This document shows positions 17,146-24,288 of a stretch of DNA of 42,515 bases, piece after piece. The first letter of the stretch is position 1; each line of letters begins with the position of its first letter. Under the pieces are notes generated by a model that worked only from the letters and a program-made list of their open reading frames with translations, was not told the origin of the DNA and did not search any database. The DNA comes from Clostridiales bacterium (GTDB lineage: Bacteria; Bacillota; Clostridia; Christensenellales; Pumilibacteraceae), in the NCBI GenBank assembly GCA_015055625.1, contig SVHU01000023.1, positions 1-42,515 of the forward strand, in the 5' to 3' direction. Both the position numbers and the translations under genes were made by a program.

Positions 17146-17472
17146 TCATGCTTGTACATTATGCATTAAAACTTGATTTTTAAGCAAGAAAATAAACTCT
17201 TTATTATTAGCCTTACCCGTTTTCCAACAAAGTTTTTCATATCTTTGTTGCATATCTTGCTCTAAAAATGCCTTTGCAATAGCGTTAGATACACTTTTCT
17301 CTACGCTATTAGCCTTAATATTGAAGTTTTTTGCAACTTGCAAATACACCTCGTTTAATCTCAAACCTTTTAAACATATAATTTTTAGTATTTCAAAACA
17401 ATACTTATACCCTTTTATATTAGGTTTAATTTTATTTTCAAGCAATACCAATTGTATAATCTTTTCGTTCAT
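17146..17472 (-). CDS. Stand-alone Spo0A C-terminal (DNA-binding) domain protein
   Basis: The 108 residues align along their whole length with the effector domain of Spo0A: an opening helix and PNIKGYKYCFEILKI (compare Spo0A IKGYQYLREAI), LNEVYLQVAKNFNI (LYPDIAKKFN), KANSVEKSVSNAIAKAF (the recognition helix, SRVERAIRHAIEVA) and a closing KANNKEFIFLL (KPTNSEFIAM). The receiver domain is absent, so phosphorylation cannot control it directly. Several basic contact residues differ (VEKSVSNAI in place of VERAIRHAI), so DNA specificity may be altered. It may compete with or partner full-length Spo0A. The ATG has no obvious ribosome binding site. Confidence 0.85.
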   Translation of the reverse strand: MNEKIIQLVLLENKIKPNIKGYKYCFEILKIICLKGLRLNEVYLQVAKNFNIKANSVEKSVSNAIAKAFLEQDMQQRYEKLCWKTGKANNKEFIFLLKNQVLMHNVQA

Positions 17473-17678
17473 ACTATAAATATACTACACAACCATGAGA
17501 ATATAATATAAAACTTTGTTTTTCTTTGACGTTTCTTAACGATAAACAAACGCCAGAACACGCAAAAGAATTTGAGCGTTTGTTTATTAAAACTACACCT
17601 GTTTTGTAAAGCGTACAAAAACAAATTCGACACATCACCAGTTTTAGATAGATCAAAACAAATGAATAACCCATACAG
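17473..17678 (-). promoter_or_regulatory. Upstream region with a 0A-box-like site and inverted repeat
   Basis: No gene is credible here. The region upstream of the Spo0A-domain gene holds TGTCGAA on the minus strand (17632-17626), identical to the best 0A box. It also holds a 12-base inverted repeat, ATAAACAAACGC at 17542-17553 and its complement at 17576-17587. No convincing -35/-10 pair was found. Confidence 0.45.
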
Positions 17679-17713
17679 AAAAATCACGGTAAGTTTTGAC
17701 ACACTTACCGTGA
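17679..17713 (-). terminator. Intrinsic terminator after the GH2 gene
   Basis: On the minus strand TCACGGTAAG (17713-17704) pairs perfectly with CTTACCGTGA (17693-17684), followed by TTTTT. It ends the glycyl-radical-enzyme/activase/GH2 operon. Confidence 0.85.
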
Positions 17714-17759
17714 CTTGACAATACAGATAGTCTTGTTTTGTTTTATTATTTACATATTG

Positions 17760-20162
17760 TTAAGTTGCTTTTATATTTAAGGTTGCACCTGCAAGCTCGT
17801 TATTGTACACCGTTAAAGAGATATTTCCTGTATTTTTAGTACGTATTACAACAAGCGCTCTACCCTTAAACATGTGACATTTATTGCTTGTATAATCATC
17901 CTCATTGCAAGGATTTGCACTATATATTCCCATAAGCTCGCCTCCACAAACAACGCACTCTATCTCACCCTCGTAGCCTGTACATATTCTACCGTTTTTA
18001 TCGGTAACCGCAACGTCTACGTAGCAAAGATTTCTATTGTCTGCCTTAATTGTTTTAAGCTCAGAGGAAAGGCTAATTCGCGAAGCTTTATCGCAAGATT
18101 CCAACTTATAAGACGCATAAGCTTTTCCACCTCTATACGCAACAGCTTCGATATAACCTTTTTCGTAAACCGTTTCTATGGATGCGATGTTCTTATTAGG
18201 TACGCTTTCGCCTATCTTTTTACCATTCACAAACCATTCAACCTTATCCGCGCTAGTATACGTTTCAGCCTTTATCGGGCTTCCTACATACCAATCGTCA
18301 TAAGTCCAGCTTTCGTTAACGTCATAAAAATGCCAATGCGTTCCCGAAAAACTTTCACCAAAATGCTCTGGGTGCGTGGTAAAAATTCTAATTTCCGTAT
18401 CTTTACCCCATACAGCCTGTCTAAAGTATGATTGAGGACGACGATTACAGCACATATCCAAGTCGCCTTGATAACAACTTCTCCAGGGATAATATAAAGG
18501 TCTTATCTTTCCTACCTTTCCATCTCGTGCCCATTGAGCTAATCCCGTTCCAACCTCACCCATATTATCATAGGCAGTCCAAACAAAATCACCTAGAATA
18601 TAGTTATTTGCATTAATTTTTTGCCAAGCATCATATGCGTCTATCGCATGAGTTTCACTACCCCATATAGGCTTATCGGGATAAAAACTATGCTCATAAC
18701 TATAAGCCTCTATTTCATAGTTTAAGCCTGTAATATCTAAAGGCTTTTGAAAACCTTTGGAATTTTTAGTTAACCACTCCCATCTATTATTTCTGCTAAA
18801 TCGATTAAATCTATCCTCGATATATTGTTTATAATCTTCAGGATCACTCTCTTCTGCTAACGGCCACCTTGCAAATCCTTTTTGCATAGCTGACGTCACA
18901 AAATTTTTATCATCATATTTTCTAATCTCGCCAGACAATGCTTCTGCCCATTCTTTTGTTCCCTTTGTTCCATTAATCTCAAACAATTCATTTCCTATAG
19001 AATAAGATATTATACAAGGATGATTTCTGTCACGTAAAACCATATAGGAAACATCTCTTAACGCCCAATCGCTGAAAAACACGTTATAATCCCTAAAGCA
19101 TCTAGCCATAGTTTTATTCCACTTGTCAAACGCTTCATCCATTACAAGCATACCAAGCTTATCGCAAACTTCCAAAAAGGCTAAAGATGGCGGGTTGTGA
19201 GCGCACCTTATCGCATTATATCCTGCATCTTTCAATCTTTTAATTTTTCTATACTCGGCGTCAGGAAACGAGCTTGCACCCAACACTGCATGATCGTGAT
19301 GCACACATCCACCATAAAGTTTAATAAATTTTCCATTAAGTAATAGCCCGTTTTTTGTATCAACAGTAACAGTTCGGATTCCAAAAGTATTTTCACTTTC
19401 ATCTTCAACCTGACCGTTTATTACAATTTCGGTTTTAAGCGTATAAAGATCAGGATTATCTAAATCCCAAAGCCTTGCATTATTTACGGTTATAACACGT
19501 TCAAATTGCTTTTTACTGTTCTTCTTTACCGTAACAACATCACTCTCGCTATACACTTCCGCACCGCCATATAATACGGTAAACTTAATATCTGCTTTTG
19601 TAGTAACATCAGAAGACACTACGTAACGCAACCTAACGTCAGCATTTGCGTTCTCTATTTTATTTGTGGAGATATACATATCTCTTGGCTCAATTCTAAC
19701 CTTGCCACCCTCCCAAATAAAAACGTCGCGGTATATTCCGTTACCAGTATACCAACGAGTTGAAAAAGGTAACGGACGGGTTTCAATAACAAGCTTATTT
19801 GTTCTGTTTTTAAGAACACAATCAGTAAGATCTACAAGATACGGCGTATACCCATAAGGATGCATACCCATAAAGTTTTCATTAAAGGTTACGTACGTAA
19901 GCATATACGCTCCATCAATATCTAAAACGTAATGCTTATCCTCTTCAAACTTAAGATATTTAACATACTTTCCGTTTGTATCAGGATAAAATCCATTATT
20001 TCTATCCCCACTGTCATAAGTTACTTCATCACCTATATTTGCTTTTCGCTTATGCTTGATTTGATAATCGTGTGGCAAATCAACTTCTTCATATTTTTCA
20101 TACTCAAAACCTGGATTAGCATTGTAAAATCTCCAGCCTTTAGAAATACATATTTTCTTCAT
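17760..20162 (-). CDS. GH2 glycosidase (beta-galactosidase-like)
   Basis: This 800-residue cytoplasmic enzyme has no signal peptide. A jelly-roll sugar-binding domain (ending near RWYTGNGIYRDVFI) and an immunoglobulin-like domain (to about 265) precede the TIM barrel. Barrel motifs are KLYGGCVHHDHAVLGAS, NAIRCAHNPPS, the acid/base in IGNE (E392) and the nucleophile in WGSETHA (E503). C-terminal beta domains follow. The layout is typical of beta-galactosidase-like GH2 enzymes of Clostridia and Bacteroidota; glucuronidase or other specificity cannot be ruled out. It follows the activase gene by 19 bases and so belongs to the glycyl radical enzyme operon, an unusual partnership. Confidence 0.9.
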   Translation of the reverse strand: MKKICISKGWRFYNANPGFEYEKYEEVDLPHDYQIKHKRKANIGDEVTYDSGDRNNGFYPDTNGKYVKYLKFEEDKHYVLDIDGAYMLTYVTFNENFMGMHPYGYTPYLVDLTDCVLKNRTNKLVIETRPLPFSTRWYTGNGIYRDVFIWEGGKVRIEPRDMYISTNKIENANADVRLRYVVSSDVTTKADIKFTVLYGGAEVYSESDVVTVKKNSKKQFERVITVNNARLWDLDNPDLYTLKTEIVINGQVEDESENTFGIRTVTVDTKNGLLLNGKFIKLYGGCVHHDHAVLGASSFPDAEYRKIKRLKDAGYNAIRCAHNPPSLAFLEVCDKLGMLVMDEAFDKWNKTMARCFRDYNVFFSDWALRDVSYMVLRDRNHPCIISYSIGNELFEINGTKGTKEWAEALSGEIRKYDDKNFVTSAMQKGFARWPLAEESDPEDYKQYIEDRFNRFSRNNRWEWLTKNSKGFQKPLDITGLNYEIEAYSYEHSFYPDKPIWGSETHAIDAYDAWQKINANNYILGDFVWTAYDNMGEVGTGLAQWARDGKVGKIRPLYYPWRSCYQGDLDMCCNRRPQSYFRQAVWGKDTEIRIFTTHPEHFGESFSGTHWHFYDVNESWTYDDWYVGSPIKAETYTSADKVEWFVNGKKIGESVPNKNIASIETVYEKGYIEAVAYRGGKAYASYKLESCDKASRISLSSELKTIKADNRNLCYVDVAVTDKNGRICTGYEGEIECVVCGGELMGIYSANPCNEDDYTSNKCHMFKGRALVVIRTKNTGNISLTVYNNELAGATLNIKAT

Positions 20163-20181
20163 ATTTTCTCTCTTTTTGTTT

Positions 20182-21069
20182 TCAACTAACTTTTACATCA
20201 ACAATTTCTCTAATAACTTCTACCGCTTTTTGTCTATCTTCTTCTGTTGGAACAAGTTGTGGCAACGTGTTTTTAGCGCCTATTGCGTCGTATTTTGACG
20301 ATGCGTAATTATGATAGGCTAATATTTTTATTGCCCATACGTTTTTTAGCGGTTTTATAAAGTTTGCTATCTTTTCAATTTGGTTATCGTTATAAGACGG
20401 AACAAACGGAATACGTATTTCAATTTTTGCACCTTTACTGTCTATGTATTTCAAGTTTTCCAATATTGCTTTATTGCTTATTCCAGTGCATTTTTTGTGA
20501 ACGTCTTCATCAATCGCTTTTATGTCGTAAAGAAAAACATCGGTATACGGCAAAACCGCATCTATCGCAGTTTTACTCACACATCCGCAAGTATCTACCG
20601 CAGTATTTACCCCATGCTCTTTAAGCCTGTTTAGTAGCTCTGCACAAAACTCATACTGAAGTAAACATTCACCACCCGACAACGTTACTCCACCGTTAGA
20701 ACTCTTGTAAAAATCGATATCTTGTAAAAGAATTGGTAAAAGCCCCTCTACGCTATAATCTTTACCGTACAGTTTTATTGCATCAAAATAACACTCGGCT
20801 TCACATTTACCACACGCTATACAATTTTCACGAATAAAAACGTGATTTCCGTTTTCTATTACGTGAGAATTTGTTGGACACGCCTTTACACAATTACCGC
20901 ATTTTACGCATTTATGTTGGTATATAGCAAGCTCAGACTGTTTTTTCAAGCTTTCCGGGTTATGGCACCACACGCAGGATAGCGGACAACCTTTGAAAAA
21001 TACGGTTGTTCGCACTCCATCCCCATCGTGGACGGCAAACCTTTTAATTTCAAAAATATTTGCTCTCAT
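20182..21069 (-). CDS. Glycyl-radical enzyme activating enzyme (radical SAM)
   Basis: The 295-residue activase would install the glycyl radical on the neighbouring enzyme, using S-adenosylmethionine. The radical SAM cluster motif CPLSCVWC supplies C28, C32 and C35. Two further ferredoxin-type [4Fe-4S] motifs (C54/57/60/64 and C83/86/89/93) form the insert typical of activases for non-PFL glycyl radical enzymes. GGVTLSGGE binds SAM. It starts 11 bases after the GRE at 21081-23312. It is the only activase in the window and may serve both GREs. Confidence 0.93.
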   Translation of the reverse strand: MRANIFEIKRFAVHDGDGVRTTVFFKGCPLSCVWCHNPESLKKQSELAIYQHKCVKCGNCVKACPTNSHVIENGNHVFIRENCIACGKCEAECYFDAIKLYGKDYSVEGLLPILLQDIDFYKSSNGGVTLSGGECLLQYEFCAELLNRLKEHGVNTAVDTCGCVSKTAIDAVLPYTDVFLYDIKAIDEDVHKKCTGISNKAILENLKYIDSKGAKIEIRIPFVPSYNDNQIEKIANFIKPLKNVWAIKILAYHNYASSKYDAIGAKNTLPQLVPTEEDRQKAVEVIREIVDVKVS

Positions 21070-21080
21070 TCTATTCTCTC

Positions 21081-23312
21081 TTATATAAGCGCTTCAGCCT
21101 GCTTTATAAATCCTTCCTGCTCGTGAGGCGGAATATTATTCCAAAGCACGTTCCAACCTGCAACTCTGATTTGTAAATCCGCATACTTTTCGGGATTCTT
21201 TTGTGCATCACGTAAAGTATCAGCGTCCACTACGTTTATTTGTAACGCGTGTCCGTTACGATTAAAATAAGTTTTTACCAAACCGTACAACGCTTGCAAA
21301 CCGTCATCTCCCTTAACAGAAGACGGAAGCACGCCTATATCCAAGCACACGTCCCCCACGCAGTTTGTAGCATCAACTTTAGTGACGGTAAGAATTGCCG
21401 CGGTTGCTCCTTCCCTATTTTGTCCAACGCAAGGTGAAGAATTTTTTGCAAGCTCTTCCCCCTTTAGTCTTCCACTTGGAAGTGATGCCGTTTTTTTGCC
21501 TTGCTCGTAGTACTGTCGCGCTACGTGATACCCAGCGTTAAACCAATATCCACCACGGTTTGACGCATTTTTCCTATGGTTAAGATAACCACTTATACTC
21601 TCGTCAATATCTACTGCCAAACTATCGGGAAAATCCTTATTGTTGCCATATTTTTCCCTATCGTTTAATAACTTTTGACGGAAAAGTTCGTGACCTTCGA
21701 AATCCTTATCAATAATACGAACAAACTCTTCAAGCGTAAGTTCTTTTCTGTCGTATACGTATTTTTTTATCATTGTAAGCGAATCAACAACGTCAGCAAT
21801 AGCACCAAACATCATCAATGACGAACACGAGGTAGACTGTCTTGCAATAGCATCTAAGCCTTTTTCTAAACATTCCGGTATTGTTGCAGAAAGCATTGGT
21901 AGTGGGTTAATTTCGGCAAGATAGTTTTCATATCCGTTTACTATTTCTACCGTTTTATCAATTACGGCAAATAGCTGTTTTTTGTATTCAGCATAAAGCT
22001 CGTCAAACGTTTTATACTCGTAGGGATCCGGGCTTTTTTGCAAAATAAATGATTGATCTACACCGTCGTACCCACCGTGAAGAATAAACTCTAAAGGCTT
22101 TGCAAGGTTCAGATAATTCATTCCTGTTCCAAAGTCGCCCTGCTTAGCATATTCATAACAGCCTTTTACGTCGCAAAGTCTTGCTTCTTCTTCGCTAACA
22201 CCCAAATTCTTAATTAGCGACTGTCTGATTAATTTATCGCCAACAAATACAAAGCTATTTCTGCCACGTCTTACCATATCCAAAACTTTTAGCATAAACT
22301 TTTCTGGCGTAGACTGAGATACCTTAATTTGAACTTTTGGGTTAAAAATTCCCATTTTATCGTATACGTCGACGAAAATATAGGAAAGATCGTTGATTAC
22401 GCTACTTCCGTCTGCGTTTTCTCCGCCAAGATATACGGGCTGTCCCCAATAATTACCAATCGCGGTAAACTGCATAAAAAAGTATGCTAGCTCTTCTCTT
22501 ATCTGCTCTTCACTCACACCGTTTTCGATATCGTGTCTATAAAATTTGTAAAGCTGTCTATCAAAATTACATAAAGAACGTACCTGCAACCCCTCAATGT
22601 GCTCACATATCATAAAATAGATATAAATCAAAAGTAAGGCTTCATAAAAAGTCTTAGGGGGATTTTCGGCAATATTATCAAGAGCTATCGCTAACTTTTC
22701 GGAGCCTTTCGTGTTTTTTGCAAGACTGCTCATTCTCTTAATTAAGCCGATTATTGCCTCATATTCTATTTTTATAGACTCGTAAAAAGCGTCTTTTTCC
22801 ACGTTAAGCTCGCCCTTTTGCTTGCGTACATTTTCACTATCGTTAAGTACACCTCTAAAGCCAAGGTCAAAAAGCCTATCCCAAATAGGAACGCTATGGT
22901 CGTAATCAAGCCAAATTGTTGCAACACCTTTTCTTTGAAGATTAATTCTCTCTGCATGATTTTCGGGAATTACGTTTTGTAAAATTTCGTTTCTCCACAT
23001 ATCAGACAAGGTAATTCTTAGCAATCTATCCGTCGAATTAATTGCAGGAAAAATATCCCTGCTATCGCAAGAAATTCTTGTATTTTTCAAAACATACTCA
23101 AGTCCTCTTGCTTTTCTTATACAATGAGGTAAATTTTCGTATTTTTTATCGTTATCAAATACCCCCTGTTTTATATCGTCGCCGTTCATTCCCGTGCTTT
23201 TGTCAAAAATTTCATCTCTACGAATATAGCGAGCAAATGAATCAAAAGGCTTAGTTGTATCGTGGTATTTATTGGAAATATATTCATAATCCGCATCTTT
23301 TATATAAATCAT
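21081..23312 (-). CDS. Glycyl radical enzyme of unknown substrate (GRE 1)
   Basis: The 743-residue protein has the PFL-like barrel and both radical sites. The thiyl cysteine is C385 in KGCYEYA, with E387 two residues later (CxE), as in the choline, glycerol and propanediol lyases and unlike the CC pair of pyruvate formate-lyase. The glycyl radical is G719 in RVAGWN, near the C-terminus. The large N-terminal region includes IFPAIN and WLDYDHSVPIWDRL. CxE suggests elimination or C-X cleavage rather than pyruvate cleavage, but the substrate is not readable. The start has CGGAGG seven bases ahead. It heads an operon with the activase and a GH2 glycosidase and faces an AraC regulator. Confidence 0.9.
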   Translation of the reverse strand: MIYIKDADYEYISNKYHDTTKPFDSFARYIRRDEIFDKSTGMNGDDIKQGVFDNDKKYENLPHCIRKARGLEYVLKNTRISCDSRDIFPAINSTDRLLRITLSDMWRNEILQNVIPENHAERINLQRKGVATIWLDYDHSVPIWDRLFDLGFRGVLNDSENVRKQKGELNVEKDAFYESIKIEYEAIIGLIKRMSSLAKNTKGSEKLAIALDNIAENPPKTFYEALLLIYIYFMICEHIEGLQVRSLCNFDRQLYKFYRHDIENGVSEEQIREELAYFFMQFTAIGNYWGQPVYLGGENADGSSVINDLSYIFVDVYDKMGIFNPKVQIKVSQSTPEKFMLKVLDMVRRGRNSFVFVGDKLIRQSLIKNLGVSEEEARLCDVKGCYEYAKQGDFGTGMNYLNLAKPLEFILHGGYDGVDQSFILQKSPDPYEYKTFDELYAEYKKQLFAVIDKTVEIVNGYENYLAEINPLPMLSATIPECLEKGLDAIARQSTSCSSLMMFGAIADVVDSLTMIKKYVYDRKELTLEEFVRIIDKDFEGHELFRQKLLNDREKYGNNKDFPDSLAVDIDESISGYLNHRKNASNRGGYWFNAGYHVARQYYEQGKKTASLPSGRLKGEELAKNSSPCVGQNREGATAAILTVTKVDATNCVGDVCLDIGVLPSSVKGDDGLQALYGLVKTYFNRNGHALQINVVDADTLRDAQKNPEKYADLQIRVAGWNVLWNNIPPHEQEGFIKQAEALI

Positions 23313-23350
23313 AACTACCTCCGTTTGATTTTTATAATTAATCTATTAAA

Positions 23351-23379
23351 AGTATACGATATTATGCAAAAAATGTAAA
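23351..23379 (-). promoter_or_regulatory. Promoter of the GRE 1 operon
   Basis: On the minus strand TTTACA (23379-23374), 17 bases and TATACT (23356-23351). Its -35 lies 17 bases from the -35 of the divergent AraC promoter. Confidence 0.65.
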
Positions 23380-23396
23380 TGATTAAAAGAAAACAC

Positions 23397-23425
23397 TTGA
23401 CGAAAACAAAACAATACTATACAAT
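23397..23425 (+). promoter_or_regulatory. Promoter of the AraC-type regulator at 23443
   Basis: TTGACG (23397-23402), 17 bases and TACAAT (23420-23425). AAGAGG at 23431-23436 serves as ribosome binding site, so the leader is very short. Confidence 0.65.
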
Positions 23426-23442
23426 TATATAAGAGGTATTTT

Positions 23443-24210
23443 ATGAAAAACGAATGGACGAACACAATAATAACAAACATATCGCTAGCTTTGCACGTCA
23501 TTACAAATGGCGTTAAATATCACACAAACCGTCCTAATCACGGATTTGTTATCAATAATGAAACAAGCGAAAAAGACTACCACTTTTCGGATGGGAGTGT
23601 TATGCATACTGGTCCAAACGAAATTTTTTATCTTCCCAAAGGCTCTACGTATTCTATTGAAGAACACAAAAAAGGCACTTGCTACGCCATAAACTTTGAC
23701 GCTAATATTGAGGATGAGCCGTTTTGCATAAAACTGAGAAACATCGAAAGTTTACTTAAAAGCTTTAAGAAAGCTTGCGCTAGCTGGAAAAGCCAATCTT
23801 TTCTTAAAACCACCTATGCTCTAAGAGCGGTTTACGACTTTATTATACAGGCGCAAAAAGAACTAAATAAGGATTATTTATCCAAAGAAAGTTTAGGAAT
23901 AATTGCACCGGCAGTAGATATAATTACTACGGATTTTACAAACCCCAATCTATCTGTTTCCCATCTTGCTTCGATATGTAAAATAAGCGACGTTTACTTT
24001 AGGAAAATATTTTTAAACAAGTTTGGAATATCCCCAAAAGCCTATATAATACAAAGACGAATCGAGTATGCAAAACAGCTTATAGAAAGCAGACAATTTT
24101 CGATTTTAGAAGTTGCTCAATCGTGCGGATACGAAGAACAATGCCATTTTTCGAGAGAGTTCAGCAAGCACGTGGGATTGTCCCCGCAAGAATATAAAAG
24201 ACAAAATTAA
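23443..24210 (+). CDS. AraC-family regulator facing GRE 1
   Basis: The 255-residue protein has an N-terminal cupin-like sensor (KYHTNRPNHGFVIN, GPNEIFYLPKGSTYSIEE, CYAINFD) and C-terminal double helix-turn-helix (LSVSHLASICKISDVYFRKIF; ILEVAQSCGYEEQCHFSREFSKH). It is clearly related to the regulator at 26606 (shared HxNRPxHG, IYLPK/FYLPK and YAINF blocks), which faces the second GRE, so the pair look like duplicated regulator-enzyme modules. It probably senses the GRE substrate or a precursor and activates the divergent operon. Confidence 0.88.
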   Translation: MKNEWTNTIITNISLALHVITNGVKYHTNRPNHGFVINNETSEKDYHFSDGSVMHTGPNEIFYLPKGSTYSIEEHKKGTCYAINFDANIEDEPFCIKLRNIESLLKSFKKACASWKSQSFLKTTYALRAVYDFIIQAQKELNKDYLSKESLGIIAPAVDIITTDFTNPNLSVSHLASICKISDVYFRKIFLNKFGISPKAYIIQRRIEYAKQLIESRQFSILEVAQSCGYEEQCHFSREFSKHVGLSPQEYKRQN

Positions 24211-24246
24211 AACGTTAAAGACAACAATTTCTTTTTTATCAAGCAA

Positions 24247-24287
24247 AACACGTTATCCTAGTTTTAGTTCGGATAACGTGTTTTTTT
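24247..24287. terminator. Terminator shared by the AraC gene and GRE 2
   Basis: AACACGTTATCC (24247-24258) pairs perfectly with GGATAACGTGTT (24271-24282), with a T run on the plus side and T-rich sequence on the minus side, between convergent genes. Confidence 0.85.
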
Positions 24288-24288
24288 A

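Noticed and set aside
17469..17702. Two overlapping minus-strand small open frames (66 and 77 codons)
   Set aside because: They start inside or next to the GH2 terminator, lack ribosome binding sites, overlap each other in different frames and resemble nothing; the region is better read as regulatory.
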